From: Salinimicrobium profundisediminis
Lineage (GTDB): Bacteria; Bacteroidota; Bacteroidia; Flavobacteriales; Flavobacteriaceae
Assembly (NCBI RefSeq): GCF_026241755.1
Contig: NZ_JAPJDA010000015.1
Coordinates: forward strand, 61,847-125,846
Direction of reading: 5' to 3'
DNA: 64,000 nt
Position numbers and translations under genes: made by a program. Shown here piece after piece: positions 1 to 8,299 of this stretch (the first letter of the stretch is position 1; each line of letters begins with the position of its first letter). The notes below the pieces were generated by a model, which was given only the letters and a program-made list of their open reading frames with translations, made no database searches and had not been told where the DNA came from.

Positions 1-246
1 AAGTTGGTTCTTTCTGTATACATCCCGGATTTACTTATCTCAAATACAAGAATTCAGAAAATACAGAACTTAAAAGCAAAACTTATTTGTAGTTGTTTAA
101 AGTTAAATCATTAGATGAGAACTAAAATTCATACAACCTAAAAATCAGATAAGCTTTTTATAGCTAGAAGAAGCTGTGGATAGTTTTCTTGATAAGTGAA
201 ACGTAACGGTTTTTTATGTTGATAAAAGAAAATGCAGGTAAGTCCA

Positions 247-1005
247 CTAACCTCTATTGATCTCCTCCAGAAGCTCATCGGTTAATTCGAGGTTGTGGTA
301 AACGTCCTGCACGTCGTCATCTTCTTCAAATTTTTCAGTAAGTTCAATAATTTTAGTAGCTTCCTGGATCGGTAGTTCTACGGTATTTAGGGGTATGCGT
401 TGGAGCCCTGCATTTTTTGGCTCCACGCCTAACTCTTCCAGTTTGGCATTCATGGCGCCAAAATCAGTAAAATCTGTATATACATATACTAGATCCTCTT
501 CTTTTTCTATCGTGGTGGCTCCTCCCTCTATGAGTGACAGTTCGAATTCTTCCATGCTTGAGGTTACAGACTTACGGTCAATGCTGAAGACACCTTTCCT
601 GTCAAAAAGGAACTCCAGGGAACCGTTGGTGCCAAGGCTGCCTCCATTTTTAGAAAAGATCGACCTGACCGAAGCCACAGTGCGATTTGTATTGTCTGTA
701 GTACATTCAATAAAAAATGCGATCCCATGCGGGCCATAGCCTTCAAAGGTTACAAGTTCAAAATTGTCGGCCTCTGCCCCACTTGCCTTCTTTATAGCAC
801 GCTCAATAGTGTCTTTAGGCATATTGACTCCCTTGGCATTAGAAATGGCATTACGAAGTGCGGGATTGGCTTCAGGGTCGGGGCCTCCACCCTCTTTAAC
901 AGCTACGCTGATTTCCTTGATCGCACGAGTGAATTGTTTTGCTCGTTTTTTATCCTGGGCTCCTTTGCGGTGTTTGATATTCGCCCATTTGCTATGTCCG
1001 GCCAT
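247..1005 (-). CDS. yebC: YebC/PmpR family regulator
   Basis: Conserved YebC/TACO1-type protein of 252 aa, the usual family length. The N-terminus MAGHSKWANIKHRKGAQDKK is the family signature, and the three-domain organisation is intact, ending in an acidic C-terminal segment. Family members bind nucleic acid. They have been described as transcriptional regulators and, more recently, as translation factors that relieve ribosome stalling at proline-rich stretches. The protein is cytosolic. A plausible promoter lies at 1080-1110 on the same strand, which gives a leader of roughly 65-70 nt containing heptameric tandem repeats. It does not appear to be co-transcribed with the next gene upstream. 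Identification is firm; the exact molecular role in this organism is not shown by the sequence. Confidence 0.95.
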   Translation of the reverse strand: MAGHSKWANIKHRKGAQDKKRAKQFTRAIKEISVAVKEGGGPDPEANPALRNAISNAKGVNMPKDTIERAIKKASGAEADNFELVTFEGYGPHGIAFFIECTTDNTNRTVASVRSIFSKNGGSLGTNGSLEFLFDRKGVFSIDRKSVTSSMEEFELSLIEGGATTIEKEEDLVYVYTDFTDFGAMNAKLEELGVEPKNAGLQRIPLNTVELPIQEATKIIELTEKFEEDDDVQDVYHNLELTDELLEEINRG

Positions 1006-1010
1006 TCAAT

Positions 1011-1048
1011 TAGTCTTTAGTCGTTAGACGGTAGTCTGTAGTCTGTAG
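1011..1048. repeat. Heptameric tandem repeat (TAGTCKK, about 5 units)
   Basis: Five consecutive 7-bp units plus a partial sixth: TAGTCTT, TAGTCGT, TAGACGG, TAGTCTG, TAGTCTG, TAG. It sits directly in front of the yebC start codon, inside its predicted leader. Related heptamers occur at 1618-1645 and 44459-44479. Confidence 0.8.
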
Positions 1049-1079
1049 AAAATTTTTACCGTTTTGGATTAGAGATCTA

Positions 1080-1110
1080 CAAATTTATAAAATTTGTGTC
1101 CGGGCTCAAA
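1080..1110 (-). promoter_or_regulatory. Putative yebC promoter (Bacteroidota type)
   Basis: On the minus strand this reads TTTG, a 19-nt spacer, then TAAATTTG. It fits the Bacteroidota sigma-ABfr consensus TTTG-N17-19-TAnnTTTG. The -7 box is about 75 nt upstream of the yebC start. Confidence 0.55.
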
Positions 1111-1125
1111 TATTACAGGCTCGTA

Positions 1126-1494
1126 TCAATATTCTGGGTTGTTCTGGTTGAGATATTTCCTAAGCCCAGCAATCATTTTTGAAATCTCTGCCAGCTCTTT
1201 TCTGAGGTTATCATAAACTTCTTTATTGATAAATTTCAGCCTAAAGGCAAGAGTAGAGCAAACTACACACTCTTTCAAGGAGTTAAAAGTTGTACGAAGA
1301 TATTTATTAAAATCTTTATCTGTACTGCCAGAACCTTCAGCAATGTTTAAAGCTATAGAAGTTGAAGCTCTTCTGAATTGGGAGGTTAACCCAAAGAGCT
1401 CCTCTGGAGGGAACTGAAGAGTTATTTTATAGACACCGTCAATGAAAACCAGGGATTTCTGGTAAACTTTTAAGTCTTCAAATTTGAATAGCAT
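1126..1494 (-). CDS. Four-helix bundle protein (S23/IVP family)
   Basis: 122-aa protein with the pattern of the 23S rRNA intervening-sequence (S23/IVP) family. It has an N-terminal FEDLKVYQKSLVFIDGVYK helix, a central FGLTSQFRRASTSIALNIAEG helix, and LRTTFNSLKECV and MIAGLRKYL helices. Family members form small four-helix bundles and often pentamers. Their function is largely unknown, although the first ones were found inside 23S rRNA intervening sequences. Here it is a free-standing gene wedged between yebC and lepA. A 12-bp perfect inverted repeat begins at its start codon, and heptameric tandem repeats lie on both sides, so it may be an inserted cassette. Family assignment is good; no function can be given. 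Confidence 0.85.
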   Translation of the reverse strand: MLFKFEDLKVYQKSLVFIDGVYKITLQFPPEELFGLTSQFRRASTSIALNIAEGSGSTDKDFNKYLRTTFNSLKECVVCSTLAFRLKFINKEVYDNLRKELAEISKMIAGLRKYLNQNNPEY

Positions 1495-1539
1495 AAGTTG
1501 TTAATTAAAGGCATCTAAGGATCATAGAATTAACAACTT
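1495..1539. repeat. 12-bp perfect inverted repeat at the four-helix-bundle gene start
   Basis: AAGTTGTTAATT (1495-1506) and AATTAACAACTT (1528-1539) are exact reverse complements separated by 21 nt. They lie immediately upstream of the gene ending at 1494. It could be an operator, an mRNA hairpin that hides the start, or a cassette end. Confidence 0.7.
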
Positions 1540-1617
1540 ACAACTTTAAAAGACTCATAAAGAAGATTAAAATAATAGGCAGTTGTATTATTAGTAATAT
1601 TTCTTTACCAATTTTAC

Positions 1618-1645
1618 TACCGTCTACCAACTAGAGTCTACTAAC
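1618..1645. repeat. Heptameric tandem repeat (CTA-type units)
   Basis: Successive 7-bp units CTACCGT, CTACCAA, CTAGAGT and CTACTAA lie just downstream of the lepA stop codon (minus strand). They are the complementary-strand relatives of the TAGTCKK repeats at 1011-1048. Units are degenerate but keep the 7-bp period. Confidence 0.6.
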
Positions 1646-1660
1646 TTAAGTTAAATGATT

Positions 1661-3457
1661 CTAATCATTCAACTTAAGTACTGCCATAAAAGCTTCCTGA
1701 GGAATTTCTACGTTTCCAACCTGGCGCATTCTTTTCTTACCTTTTTTCTGCTTTTCAAGAAGTTTCCTTTTTCGGGAAATATCTCCACCATAACATTTCG
1801 CGGTAACGTCTTTTCTAAGTGCTTTTACAGTTTCCCGGGCAATGATCTTGGCACCAATAGCTGCCTGAATAGGAATATCAAACTGTTGTCTTGGAATTAA
1901 TTCCTTCAGCTTTTCACACATTTTCTTTCCAATATCATAAGCATTATCAACGTGCAGGAGAGCCGAAAGGGCATCAACTACATTGCCGTTGAGTAATACA
2001 TCAACCTTCACAAGCTTGGAAGCTCTCATGCCTATTGGAGAATAGTCAAAAGAAGCATAACCTTTAGAAACTGTTTTTAACCTGTCATAGAAGTCAAATA
2101 CAATTTCGGCCAGGGGCATATCAAAAGATAGCTCTACACGGTCTGTTGTCAAATAGGTTTGATTGGTAATTTGGCCGCGCTTCTCAATACATAAAGACAT
2201 CACCGGCCCTACAAAATCGGCTTTTGTAATGATGGTGGCTTTAATAAAAGGCTCTTCCACCCTGTCCAGACTTGAAGGTTCGGGAAGATCGGATGGGTTG
2301 TTCACCAGGATCACCTGGTCTCTGTTCTTATGCGTATATGCGTGGTAGGAAACGTTTGGAACTGTGGTAATCACAGTCATATCGAATTCCCGCTCTAAAC
2401 GCTCCTGAATGATCTCCAGGTGAAGCATTCCGAGGAAACCGCATCGGAAACCAAATCCCAGTGCCGCAGAACTTTCGGGCGTGAAAACCAGGGAAGCATC
2501 GTTAAGCTGAAGTTTTTCCATAGAAGCGCGCAGATCTTCATAATCTTCGGTATCTACAGGGTATATTCCGGCAAAAACCATAGGTTTAACGTCTTCAAAT
2601 CCCGGTACTGCTTCAGTGGTAGGGTTTTTTGCATCGGTGATGGTGTCTCCTACCTTTACTTCTTTAGCTTCTTTTATCCCGGTGATGAGGTAACCTACAT
2701 CTCCGGTCTTAATCTCCTGTCTTGGAAACTGTTTCAGCCTTAAAGTACCTACTTCATCGGCAAAATAATCTTTATTGGTGGCGACAAACTTGATGTTCTG
2801 TCCCTTTTTAATAGAACCGTTAATTACACGGAAATAAGTTTCAACACCGCGGAAAGGGTTATAAACCGAATCAAATATCAAAGCTCTCAAAGGGGCATCT
2901 ACCTTTCCGGAAGGTGGCGGAATACGTTCAATGATCGCAGCAAGAATTTCTGTAATTCCCAGGCCGGTCTTTGCACTGGCAGGAATAATATCAGATGGGT
3001 CGCACCCTAAAAGATCTACAATATCATCGGTTACTTCTTCAGGATTTGCACTTGGCAGGTCTACCTTGTTCAACACAGGGATAATCTCCAGGTCATTTTC
3101 AAGTGCGAGGTACAGGTTTGAAATTGTTTGTGCCTGTATGCTCTGTGCTGCGTCAACTACCAGTAAAGCTCCTTCACAGGCAGCAATAGAGCGTGAAACT
3201 TCATAAGAGAAATCTACGTGGCCGGGAGTGTCAATAAGGTTGAGAATATACTGCTCGCCCTTATAGGTGTAATCCATTTGAATCGCATGGCTCTTAATGG
3301 TTATTCCTCTTTCTCTCTCCAAATCCATACTGTCTAGCAGCTGCTCCTGCTTCTCCCTGTCGGTAACAGATCCTGTGGAATCCAATAAGCGATCGGCCAG
3401 CGTGCTTTTTCCGTGGTCAATATGGGCTATAATGCAAAAATTCCGAATGTTCTTCAT
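1661..3457 (-). CDS. lepA: Elongation factor 4 (LepA), ribosome-associated GTPase
   Basis: 598-aa translational GTPase of the normal LepA/EF4 length. The GTPase motifs are intact: P-loop AHIDHGKST (about residues 10-18), DTPGHVDF, and NKVDLP for guanine specificity. EF-G-like domains II, III and V follow. The LepA-specific C-terminal domain is recognisable by its [23 protein letters not shown] basic segment near the end. LepA binds 70S ribosomes and influences translation initiation and 30S assembly; older work proposed back-translocation. It has its own predicted promoter (3512-3540). The start [19 protein letters not shown] is the standard family start. Confidence 0.98.
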   Translation of the reverse strand: MKNIRNFCIIAHIDHGKSTLADRLLDSTGSVTDREKQEQLLDSMDLERERGITIKSHAIQMDYTYKGEQYILNLIDTPGHVDFSYEVSRSIAACEGALLVVDAAQSIQAQTISNLYLALENDLEIIPVLNKVDLPSANPEEVTDDIVDLLGCDPSDIIPASAKTGLGITEILAAIIERIPPPSGKVDAPLRALIFDSVYNPFRGVETYFRVINGSIKKGQNIKFVATNKDYFADEVGTLRLKQFPRQEIKTGDVGYLITGIKEAKEVKVGDTITDAKNPTTEAVPGFEDVKPMVFAGIYPVDTEDYEDLRASMEKLQLNDASLVFTPESSAALGFGFRCGFLGMLHLEIIQERLEREFDMTVITTVPNVSYHAYTHKNRDQVILVNNPSDLPEPSSLDRVEEPFIKATIITKADFVGPVMSLCIEKRGQITNQTYLTTDRVELSFDMPLAEIVFDFYDRLKTVSKGYASFDYSPIGMRASKLVKVDVLLNGNVVDALSALLHVDNAYDIGKKMCEKLKELIPRQQFDIPIQAAIGAKIIARETVKALRKDVTAKCYGGDISRKRKLLEKQKKGKKRMRQVGNVEIPQEAFMAVLKLND

Positions 3458-3511
3458 AAATCAATTTCAACAAAGTTTTCCTTCGCAGAGAACCTTTCTG
3501 TTTAAAAGATA

Positions 3512-3540
3512 CAAATATAGTTTTTTTAAAAGGCTGTAAA
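3512..3540 (-). promoter_or_regulatory. Putative lepA promoter
   Basis: On the minus strand: TTTA (one mismatch to TTTG), 17-nt spacer, TATATTTG (perfect TAnnTTTG). It lies about 55 nt upstream of the lepA ATG. Confidence 0.55.
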
Positions 3541-3566
3541 GAAAAATTATCTGCTAACCCTGGGTG

Positions 3567-3585
3567 TCAAAAATGGCATTTTTGA
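3567..3585. repeat. 19-bp dispersed palindrome (TCAAAAATGGCATTTTTGA)
   Basis: Perfect palindrome around a central base pair. Close copies occur at 20501, 25613, 26030, 29479, 35800, 45532, 53688 and 53720. Here it is intergenic, between the divergent lepA and ROK-kinase genes. Confidence 0.75.
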
Positions 3586-3604
3586 ATTAGATTTTCTGTG
3601 CATA

Positions 3605-3629
3605 ACTTTTATAAAAAATTTATAAAAGT
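3605..3629. promoter_or_regulatory. Candidate operator 1 of the peptidoglycan locus
   Basis: Perfect 25-bp palindrome: ACTTTTATAAA, spacer AAA, TTTATAAAAGT. It lies 122 bp before the ROK kinase gene. The same half-site pattern ACTT-N4-AAA and the same 3-bp spacer recur at 9139-9163 and 36200-36224. It is inferred to bind the ROK-family repressor encoded at 34873-36126. Confidence 0.65.
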
Positions 3630-3750
3630 ATTTGCATATTTTAAAAATAAAAGGCTTCTTTGTAGAGCTTCCCCTCATAATTCAAGGGAATTTCCTTGTT
3701 GAATGTTGGTGGGGAGAATTCATTGCGGCTATAGCCGGTAATAATTTCCT

Positions 3751-4611
3751 ATGAATTACAGGACAATAGGTATAGATATAGGAGCGACTAAAACCAGGAT
3801 TGGAGTCGTTCAAAATGCACAGGTAATTAAGGAAGCCGATTTCCCAACCTCTTCGACGGCTTCAAAACAGCAAATTTTAGATGAACTTTCCGCCGGAATC
3901 CTAGAGGTTGCCGGGAATGATTTCTACGGAATAGGTATTGGAGTGCCGGGGTTGGTTGATGAGCAGAACGGCATTCTTTTCGATCTGTTGAATATCCCTT
4001 CTTTTAAGGAAGTGCACCTAAAAGACTTTTTAGAGCGACGTTTCAACAAACCCGTTCGTGTGACCAATGATGCAAACGTTTTCGCCCTGGGTGAAAAGAT
4101 GTTTGGCGAGGGGAAACCCTTTAAAAATATGGTTGGCGTCACATTGGGGTCAGGATTTGGGTGCGGAATTATCATACACGACCAATTGTATTCCGGAGCA
4201 TATTCAAGTGCAGGGGAAATAGGTGGTATTTCTTATCTCGACGGTACAGTGGAAGATTATTGTAGCGGGAAATTTTTTAAAGCACATGGCGTTTCCGGAA
4301 ACGAAGTTTTTAAAAAGGCGCAGGCGGGAGATAAAGATGCCCTGTTGCTTTTTGAAGAATTTGGGATACATCTTGGTAATGCTATAAAGCTCATTTTAAA
4401 TGTTCTTTCGCCACAAGCTGTATTACTGGGAGGATCTATAAGTAAAGCTTTTCCATTTTTTGAAGCCGGGCTTCAAACCACAATAGACAGTTTCCCTTTT
4501 AAGAAGGTGAGGGAACAACTGCTTGTTAAACCTTCAAACACTTTAAATATTGCCCTTTTGGGGGCTGCAGCATTAATTTTGGCTGAAGCACCTAAAACTG
4601 TTGACTACTAA
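3751..4611 (+). CDS. ROK family sugar kinase (amino-sugar kinase candidate)
   Basis: 286-aa ROK-family kinase. It has the N-terminal phosphate-binding motif GIDIGATKT (residues 7-15), the catalytic NDANVFALGE segment around residue 105 and a GSGFGCGI loop. The usual ROK zinc motif CxCGxxGC is not present; only one cysteine (EDYCSG) sits in that region. ROK kinases of Bacteroidota phosphorylate glucose, GlcNAc, ManNAc or fructose. As first gene of the block that includes murQ, and with no BadF-type MurNAc kinase nearby, it is the best local candidate to make GlcNAc-6-P and perhaps MurNAc-6-P. Substrate is not shown by the sequence. It is followed after 11 nt by an MFS transporter, and a palindromic operator candidate precedes it. 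Confidence 0.85.
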   Translation: MNYRTIGIDIGATKTRIGVVQNAQVIKEADFPTSSTASKQQILDELSAGILEVAGNDFYGIGIGVPGLVDEQNGILFDLLNIPSFKEVHLKDFLERRFNKPVRVTNDANVFALGEKMFGEGKPFKNMVGVTLGSGFGCGIIIHDQLYSGAYSSAGEIGGISYLDGTVEDYCSGKFFKAHGVSGNEVFKKAQAGDKDALLLFEEFGIHLGNAIKLILNVLSPQAVLLGGSISKAFPFFEAGLQTTIDSFPFKKVREQLLVKPSNTLNIALLGAAALILAEAPKTVDY

Positions 4612-4622
4612 TTTAATTCCCT

Positions 4623-5888
4623 ATGGCTAAAACTACTCAAAACAAAAACTCGGCAGCTGCTAGCGATTCTGGCGCCACCCGTTCAATAATCATTATTGGG
4701 GCACTTTTCTTCATTTTTGGATTTGTTACCTGGTTAAATGCTCTTTTGATACCATATCTCAAGATTGCTTGTGAACTCACCACCTTTCAGGCTTACTTTG
4801 TAACCTTTGCTTTTTATATCGCTTATGTGGTCATGGCACCTATCTCTACCAGGACACTTAATCATTTCGGCTTCAAAAAAGGAATGTCGGTGGCTTTGGG
4901 GGTAATGGCCCTTGGAGCTGTGTTGTTCATTCCGGCGGCATTGAGCCGCACTTACCTGATCTTTTTGCTGGGCTTGTTCGTTATGGGTGGAGGACTCGCA
5001 ATTCTTCAAACTGCAGTAAACCCTTATGTAACTATTGTTGGGCCGGCAGAGAGTGCTGCAAAAAGAATTAGTATCATGGGAATCTGTAACAAGCTTGCAG
5101 GTGCCATCGCGCCAATTTTGATAGGGGTTTTCCTGCAGTTAGATAAAGCTGAAGTTCTTGTAGGAACTACAGATGAAGCTGCTTTAGATGAAATGGCACT
5201 TCGTGTAATTCCTCCTTATATTGGAATTATCATCGTGTTGCTCGCTTTGGCATTTTGGGTTTATAAATCAAGTCTTCCTGAAGTTGAGGCCGAAGATGAA
5301 GACGATGCTACCGCTCTTCAGAAAACTTCTAAAAAAATCACCGATTACCCGCACGCTATTCTGGGTGTGATTACGCTTTTTATATATGTAGGTGTTGAAG
5401 TTATCGCTGTTGATACTATCATTGACTACGGAATCTTTCAGGGGTTCGATTTTGAAACAGCTAAAGGCTTTACCACCGGTACTATGGCTGCCATGATTAT
5501 TGGTTATCTTTTAGGGATCGTGGCTATTCCGAAGTATATAAAACAGGAAAATGCATTGAAAGTTTGTGCTATTCTTGGAGTAGTGTTCACTGTGGGCGCA
5601 ATTTCCACTTCTGGCTTTATATCTGTAGCATTTATCGCTCTTCTAGGTCTGGCAAATTCTTTAATGTGGCCGGCAATTTGGCCTCTTGCACTGGCAGATG
5701 TAGGGAAACTTACAAAAGCAGTTTCCTCGCTACTCGTTATGGGAATTGCGGGAGGTGCTGTCATTCCCCTTGCTTATGGTGGTTTGGCTGAAGCTATAGA
5801 TAAACAATCGGCTTACTGGATAGCTGTACCGCTTTACTTGTTTATTCTTTACTATGCCGTTGCAGGACACAAAATTAGAAAGGCATGA
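4623..5888 (+). CDS. FucP/NagP-type MFS sugar transporter
   Basis: 421-aa inner membrane protein with about 12 hydrophobic segments. It carries the FucP-family signature around LQTAVNPYVTIVG and ISIMGICNKLAGAIAPILIG (roughly residues 130-165). A charged central loop (EVEAEDEDD, about 222-230) separates the two six-helix halves. This sugar:proton symporter family includes L-fucose, glucose/galactose and NagP-type GlcNAc transporters. The stop codon overlaps the next gene by 4 nt (ATGA), so translation is coupled. In this context it probably imports GlcNAc or MurNAc from the periplasm; the substrate is an inference. Confidence 0.88.
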   Translation: MAKTTQNKNSAAASDSGATRSIIIIGALFFIFGFVTWLNALLIPYLKIACELTTFQAYFVTFAFYIAYVVMAPISTRTLNHFGFKKGMSVALGVMALGAVLFIPAALSRTYLIFLLGLFVMGGGLAILQTAVNPYVTIVGPAESAAKRISIMGICNKLAGAIAPILIGVFLQLDKAEVLVGTTDEAALDEMALRVIPPYIGIIIVLLALAFWVYKSSLPEVEAEDEDDATALQKTSKKITDYPHAILGVITLFIYVGVEVIAVDTIIDYGIFQGFDFETAKGFTTGTMAAMIIGYLLGIVAIPKYIKQENALKVCAILGVVFTVGAISTSGFISVAFIALLGLANSLMWPAIWPLALADVGKLTKAVSSLLVMGIAGGAVIPLAYGGLAEAIDKQSAYWIAVPLYLFILYYAVAGHKIRKA

Positions 5889-6649
5889 GACCCTACATAC
5901 TGGCAGAATCTAACTGGAAAACTGTAAAAGAGCAAAAAACTGAAGTAGCTGTGCTCACCTGGGGCGCTACCGAAGCTCACAATTTTCACCTGCCTTATGC
6001 TACAGATAATTATCAGATAGAAGCAATTGCTGCCGAGGCTGCTAAAAAAGCATGGGAAGCAGGAGGGAAGGTGCTCGTATTGCCAAATATTCCGTTTGGG
6101 GTGAATACCGGGCAGACAGAAGTTGACCTTTGTATGAACTTATACCCCTCCACCCAGCTGGCCATTCTTAATGATCTTGTAGAGGTTCTTGACAGAAGTG
6201 GAGTTAAGAAGCTACTATTATTAAACGGTCACGGCGGAAATAATTTTAAAGCCCTTTTGAGAGAGGTAGGAGCAAAGTATCCAAAAATGCTACTTGTGAC
6301 TACAAGTTTTTTTCAGACGGTAGACCGGAAGGAGTTCTTTGAAGAAGCCGGAGACCACGCCGATGAAATGGAGACCAGCTTAATGTTGCACCTAAGACCC
6401 GAACTCGTGCTGCCCTTAGAAGAAGCCGGAAATGGAGAAGAAAAACATTCAAGGTTAACCGCCATCAAAGAGGGCTGGGCCTGGAGTGAAAGAAAGTGGC
6501 ACATGGTGTCGGCAGATACTGGTATTGGAGATCCCAGGAAAGCTTCCGAAGAAAAAGGGAAGCGGTTTTTTGATGCCGTAACCCGTCAGGTGGCAGATCT
6601 CTTGCTCGAAATGGATAAAATTAAGAATGAGGATCGGTACGAGGAATAA
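5885..6649 (+). CDS. Creatininase-family amidohydrolase
   Basis: 254-aa cytosolic protein of the creatininase fold. Metal-binding positions are visible: E30 and H32 in GATEAH, D41 in YATDNY, H116 in NGHGGN, and a late Glu in HADEMETS. The E-x-H and D spacing equals that of creatininase. The NGHGGN form resembles family members that act on other cyclic or linear amides (for example MftE- or ArfB-like proteins), so creatinine need not be the substrate. It overlaps the MFS gene by 4 nt and precedes a GH20 gene. A role in opening a lactam or amide during amino-sugar or peptide catabolism is possible but speculative. No signal peptide is visible. Confidence 0.8.
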   Translation: MRPYILAESNWKTVKEQKTEVAVLTWGATEAHNFHLPYATDNYQIEAIAAEAAKKAWEAGGKVLVLPNIPFGVNTGQTEVDLCMNLYPSTQLAILNDLVEVLDRSGVKKLLLLNGHGGNNFKALLREVGAKYPKMLLVTTSFFQTVDRKEFFEEAGDHADEMETSLMLHLRPELVLPLEEAGNGEEKHSRLTAIKEGWAWSERKWHMVSADTGIGDPRKASEEKGKRFFDAVTRQVADLLLEMDKIKNEDRYEE

Positions 6650-6689
6650 AAAACCCGGTCGAAATTTATAACCCTACAAAAATGTCATT

Positions 6690-8279
6690 ATGAAATACCT
6701 TTTTAGAGGCCTTGGTTTCTTACTTTTTGCCGCCGTACTTAGTTCTTGTGGAGGAACAGAAACTGTAAATGCACCACAGGCTACTGTAATTCCCGAAATA
6801 CCTGCCTTAATCCCGTTGCCTGCACAGGTGAGCTGGGAAGATAAAGCCTATGTGATTCCTGAACAAAATACCATTTGCTATTCCGGAGAAGGAAAGGAGG
6901 CTTCTCAATGGCTTGAGACTCTGCTTCAAAAAGCAGGCTTATCAGTTTCTACCAGTGCTTCCGATAACTGCGGAAACTGGAAAATTGAACAGGATAGTTC
7001 CTTAAATTCTTCTTTAGGAGAAGAAGGTTATCAATTGATGATTTCCGAAGAAGGCGTTCTGCTGAAGGCTGCTTCAAAAGCCGGACTTTTCTACGGAATT
7101 CAGACGCTGCGCCAAATGTTTCCCGCAGAGATCGAAAGCCAAAGTTTAGAAGATCAGGTAGTGCTTAGGCATACTTCTATTGAAGATAAGCCAGAATTTG
7201 GATGGAGAGGTACCATGGTAGATGTGGCCCGTAGTTTCTTTGATCTGGATTATTTAAAGCGGCACGTTGACAGAATGGCGCTGTATAAGATGAATCGCCT
7301 CCACCTGCACCTTACCGATGATCAGGGCTGGAGAATAGAGATTAAGGGCTGGCCCAAACTTACCGAGGTAGGTGGGAATAGCTCAGTACGAAGGGGAAGA
7401 TCAGGGTTTTTGACTCAAGAGGAATACAAAGAACTGCAGGATTATGCTCTTGCAAGAAATATCACTATAATTCCTGAAATAGATATGCCGGGCCATATAT
7501 ATGCTGCTTTACTGGCCTACCCCGAATTAAACTGTGATGAATATTCCAACTTAACTCCAAAAAGGGCAATTCCGCCAGCGATTTTTGAAGATTACAATGT
7601 TGGCTGGAGCAAGTTCTGTCTTGAGAACCCAGAGATCTACAAGTTTGTGGCCGATGTGGTTGAAGAAATGGCCGAAATCACCAAGGGGCCATGGCTGCAT
7701 ATTGGAGGAGATGAGATTGAAGACCCTAGATATAAAGAGTTTGTTGTAAAGGCAGATTCTATCGTGCAGTCTTTTGGTAAAACCACTATTGGCTGGGAAG
7801 AAGTTACTAAAGCTGAGGTGAGTTCAAATCTTATTAGCCAGAGGTGGCATGGAAAAGTTGAGAGTGTAGTGAAAGATATTAAAGTAATCCACTCCCTATG
7901 TACACAGCTTTATCTTGATCATGCAAATGTCACAGGGCAGGAAAATACCAATAACTGGTGTAAAAAAGATGGGGTTAGCCTTGAAGATACTTACAGTTTT
8001 ATAAAAGACCATGAAAATGTGATTGGAGTTGAGGCAGCTGTTTGGAGTGAGTTTGTGCTCAGCGACGAAATGATGGACAATAGGTTCTGGCCCCGCGCTA
8101 TTGCAGCGGCAGAAGTAGGCTGGACTAGCGGAGATAAAAGAGAATATCAGGAATTTACTACACGACTTGGAAAGCACGGCGATAGATTAAGAGCCCTCGA
8201 TATTAATTTTCACAGAACACCTGGCGTAAACTGGGGTGTCGAAAAAGCCATTCCGGGAGTCTTTTCAAATATCAAATAA
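6690..8279 (+). CDS. GH20 beta-N-acetylhexosaminidase, lipoprotein
   Basis: 529-aa secreted lipoprotein: hydrophobic leader ending in AVLSSC gives a lipobox. A GH20b-type N-terminal domain (about 40-165) is followed by the GH20 barrel, which begins near FGWRGTMVDVARSFFDLDYL. The catalytic Asp-Glu pair is in HIGGDE (D341, E342), with the upstream HLHLTDDQGWRIEI motif also present. GH20 enzymes remove terminal beta-GlcNAc by substrate-assisted catalysis. In this locus it should release GlcNAc from the non-reducing end of glycan fragments made by the muramidases. It sits 20 nt upstream of murQ. Chitooligosaccharides would also be possible substrates. Confidence 0.95.
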   Translation: MKYLFRGLGFLLFAAVLSSCGGTETVNAPQATVIPEIPALIPLPAQVSWEDKAYVIPEQNTICYSGEGKEASQWLETLLQKAGLSVSTSASDNCGNWKIEQDSSLNSSLGEEGYQLMISEEGVLLKAASKAGLFYGIQTLRQMFPAEIESQSLEDQVVLRHTSIEDKPEFGWRGTMVDVARSFFDLDYLKRHVDRMALYKMNRLHLHLTDDQGWRIEIKGWPKLTEVGGNSSVRRGRSGFLTQEEYKELQDYALARNITIIPEIDMPGHIYAALLAYPELNCDEYSNLTPKRAIPPAIFEDYNVGWSKFCLENPEIYKFVADVVEEMAEITKGPWLHIGGDEIEDPRYKEFVVKADSIVQSFGKTTIGWEEVTKAEVSSNLISQRWHGKVESVVKDIKVIHSLCTQLYLDHANVTGQENTNNWCKKDGVSLEDTYSFIKDHENVIGVEAAVWSEFVLSDEMMDNRFWPRAIAAAEVGWTSGDKREYQEFTTRLGKHGDRLRALDINFHRTPGVNWGVEKAIPGVFSNIK

Positions 8280-8299
8280 GTTTCAGAATATATACAGCA

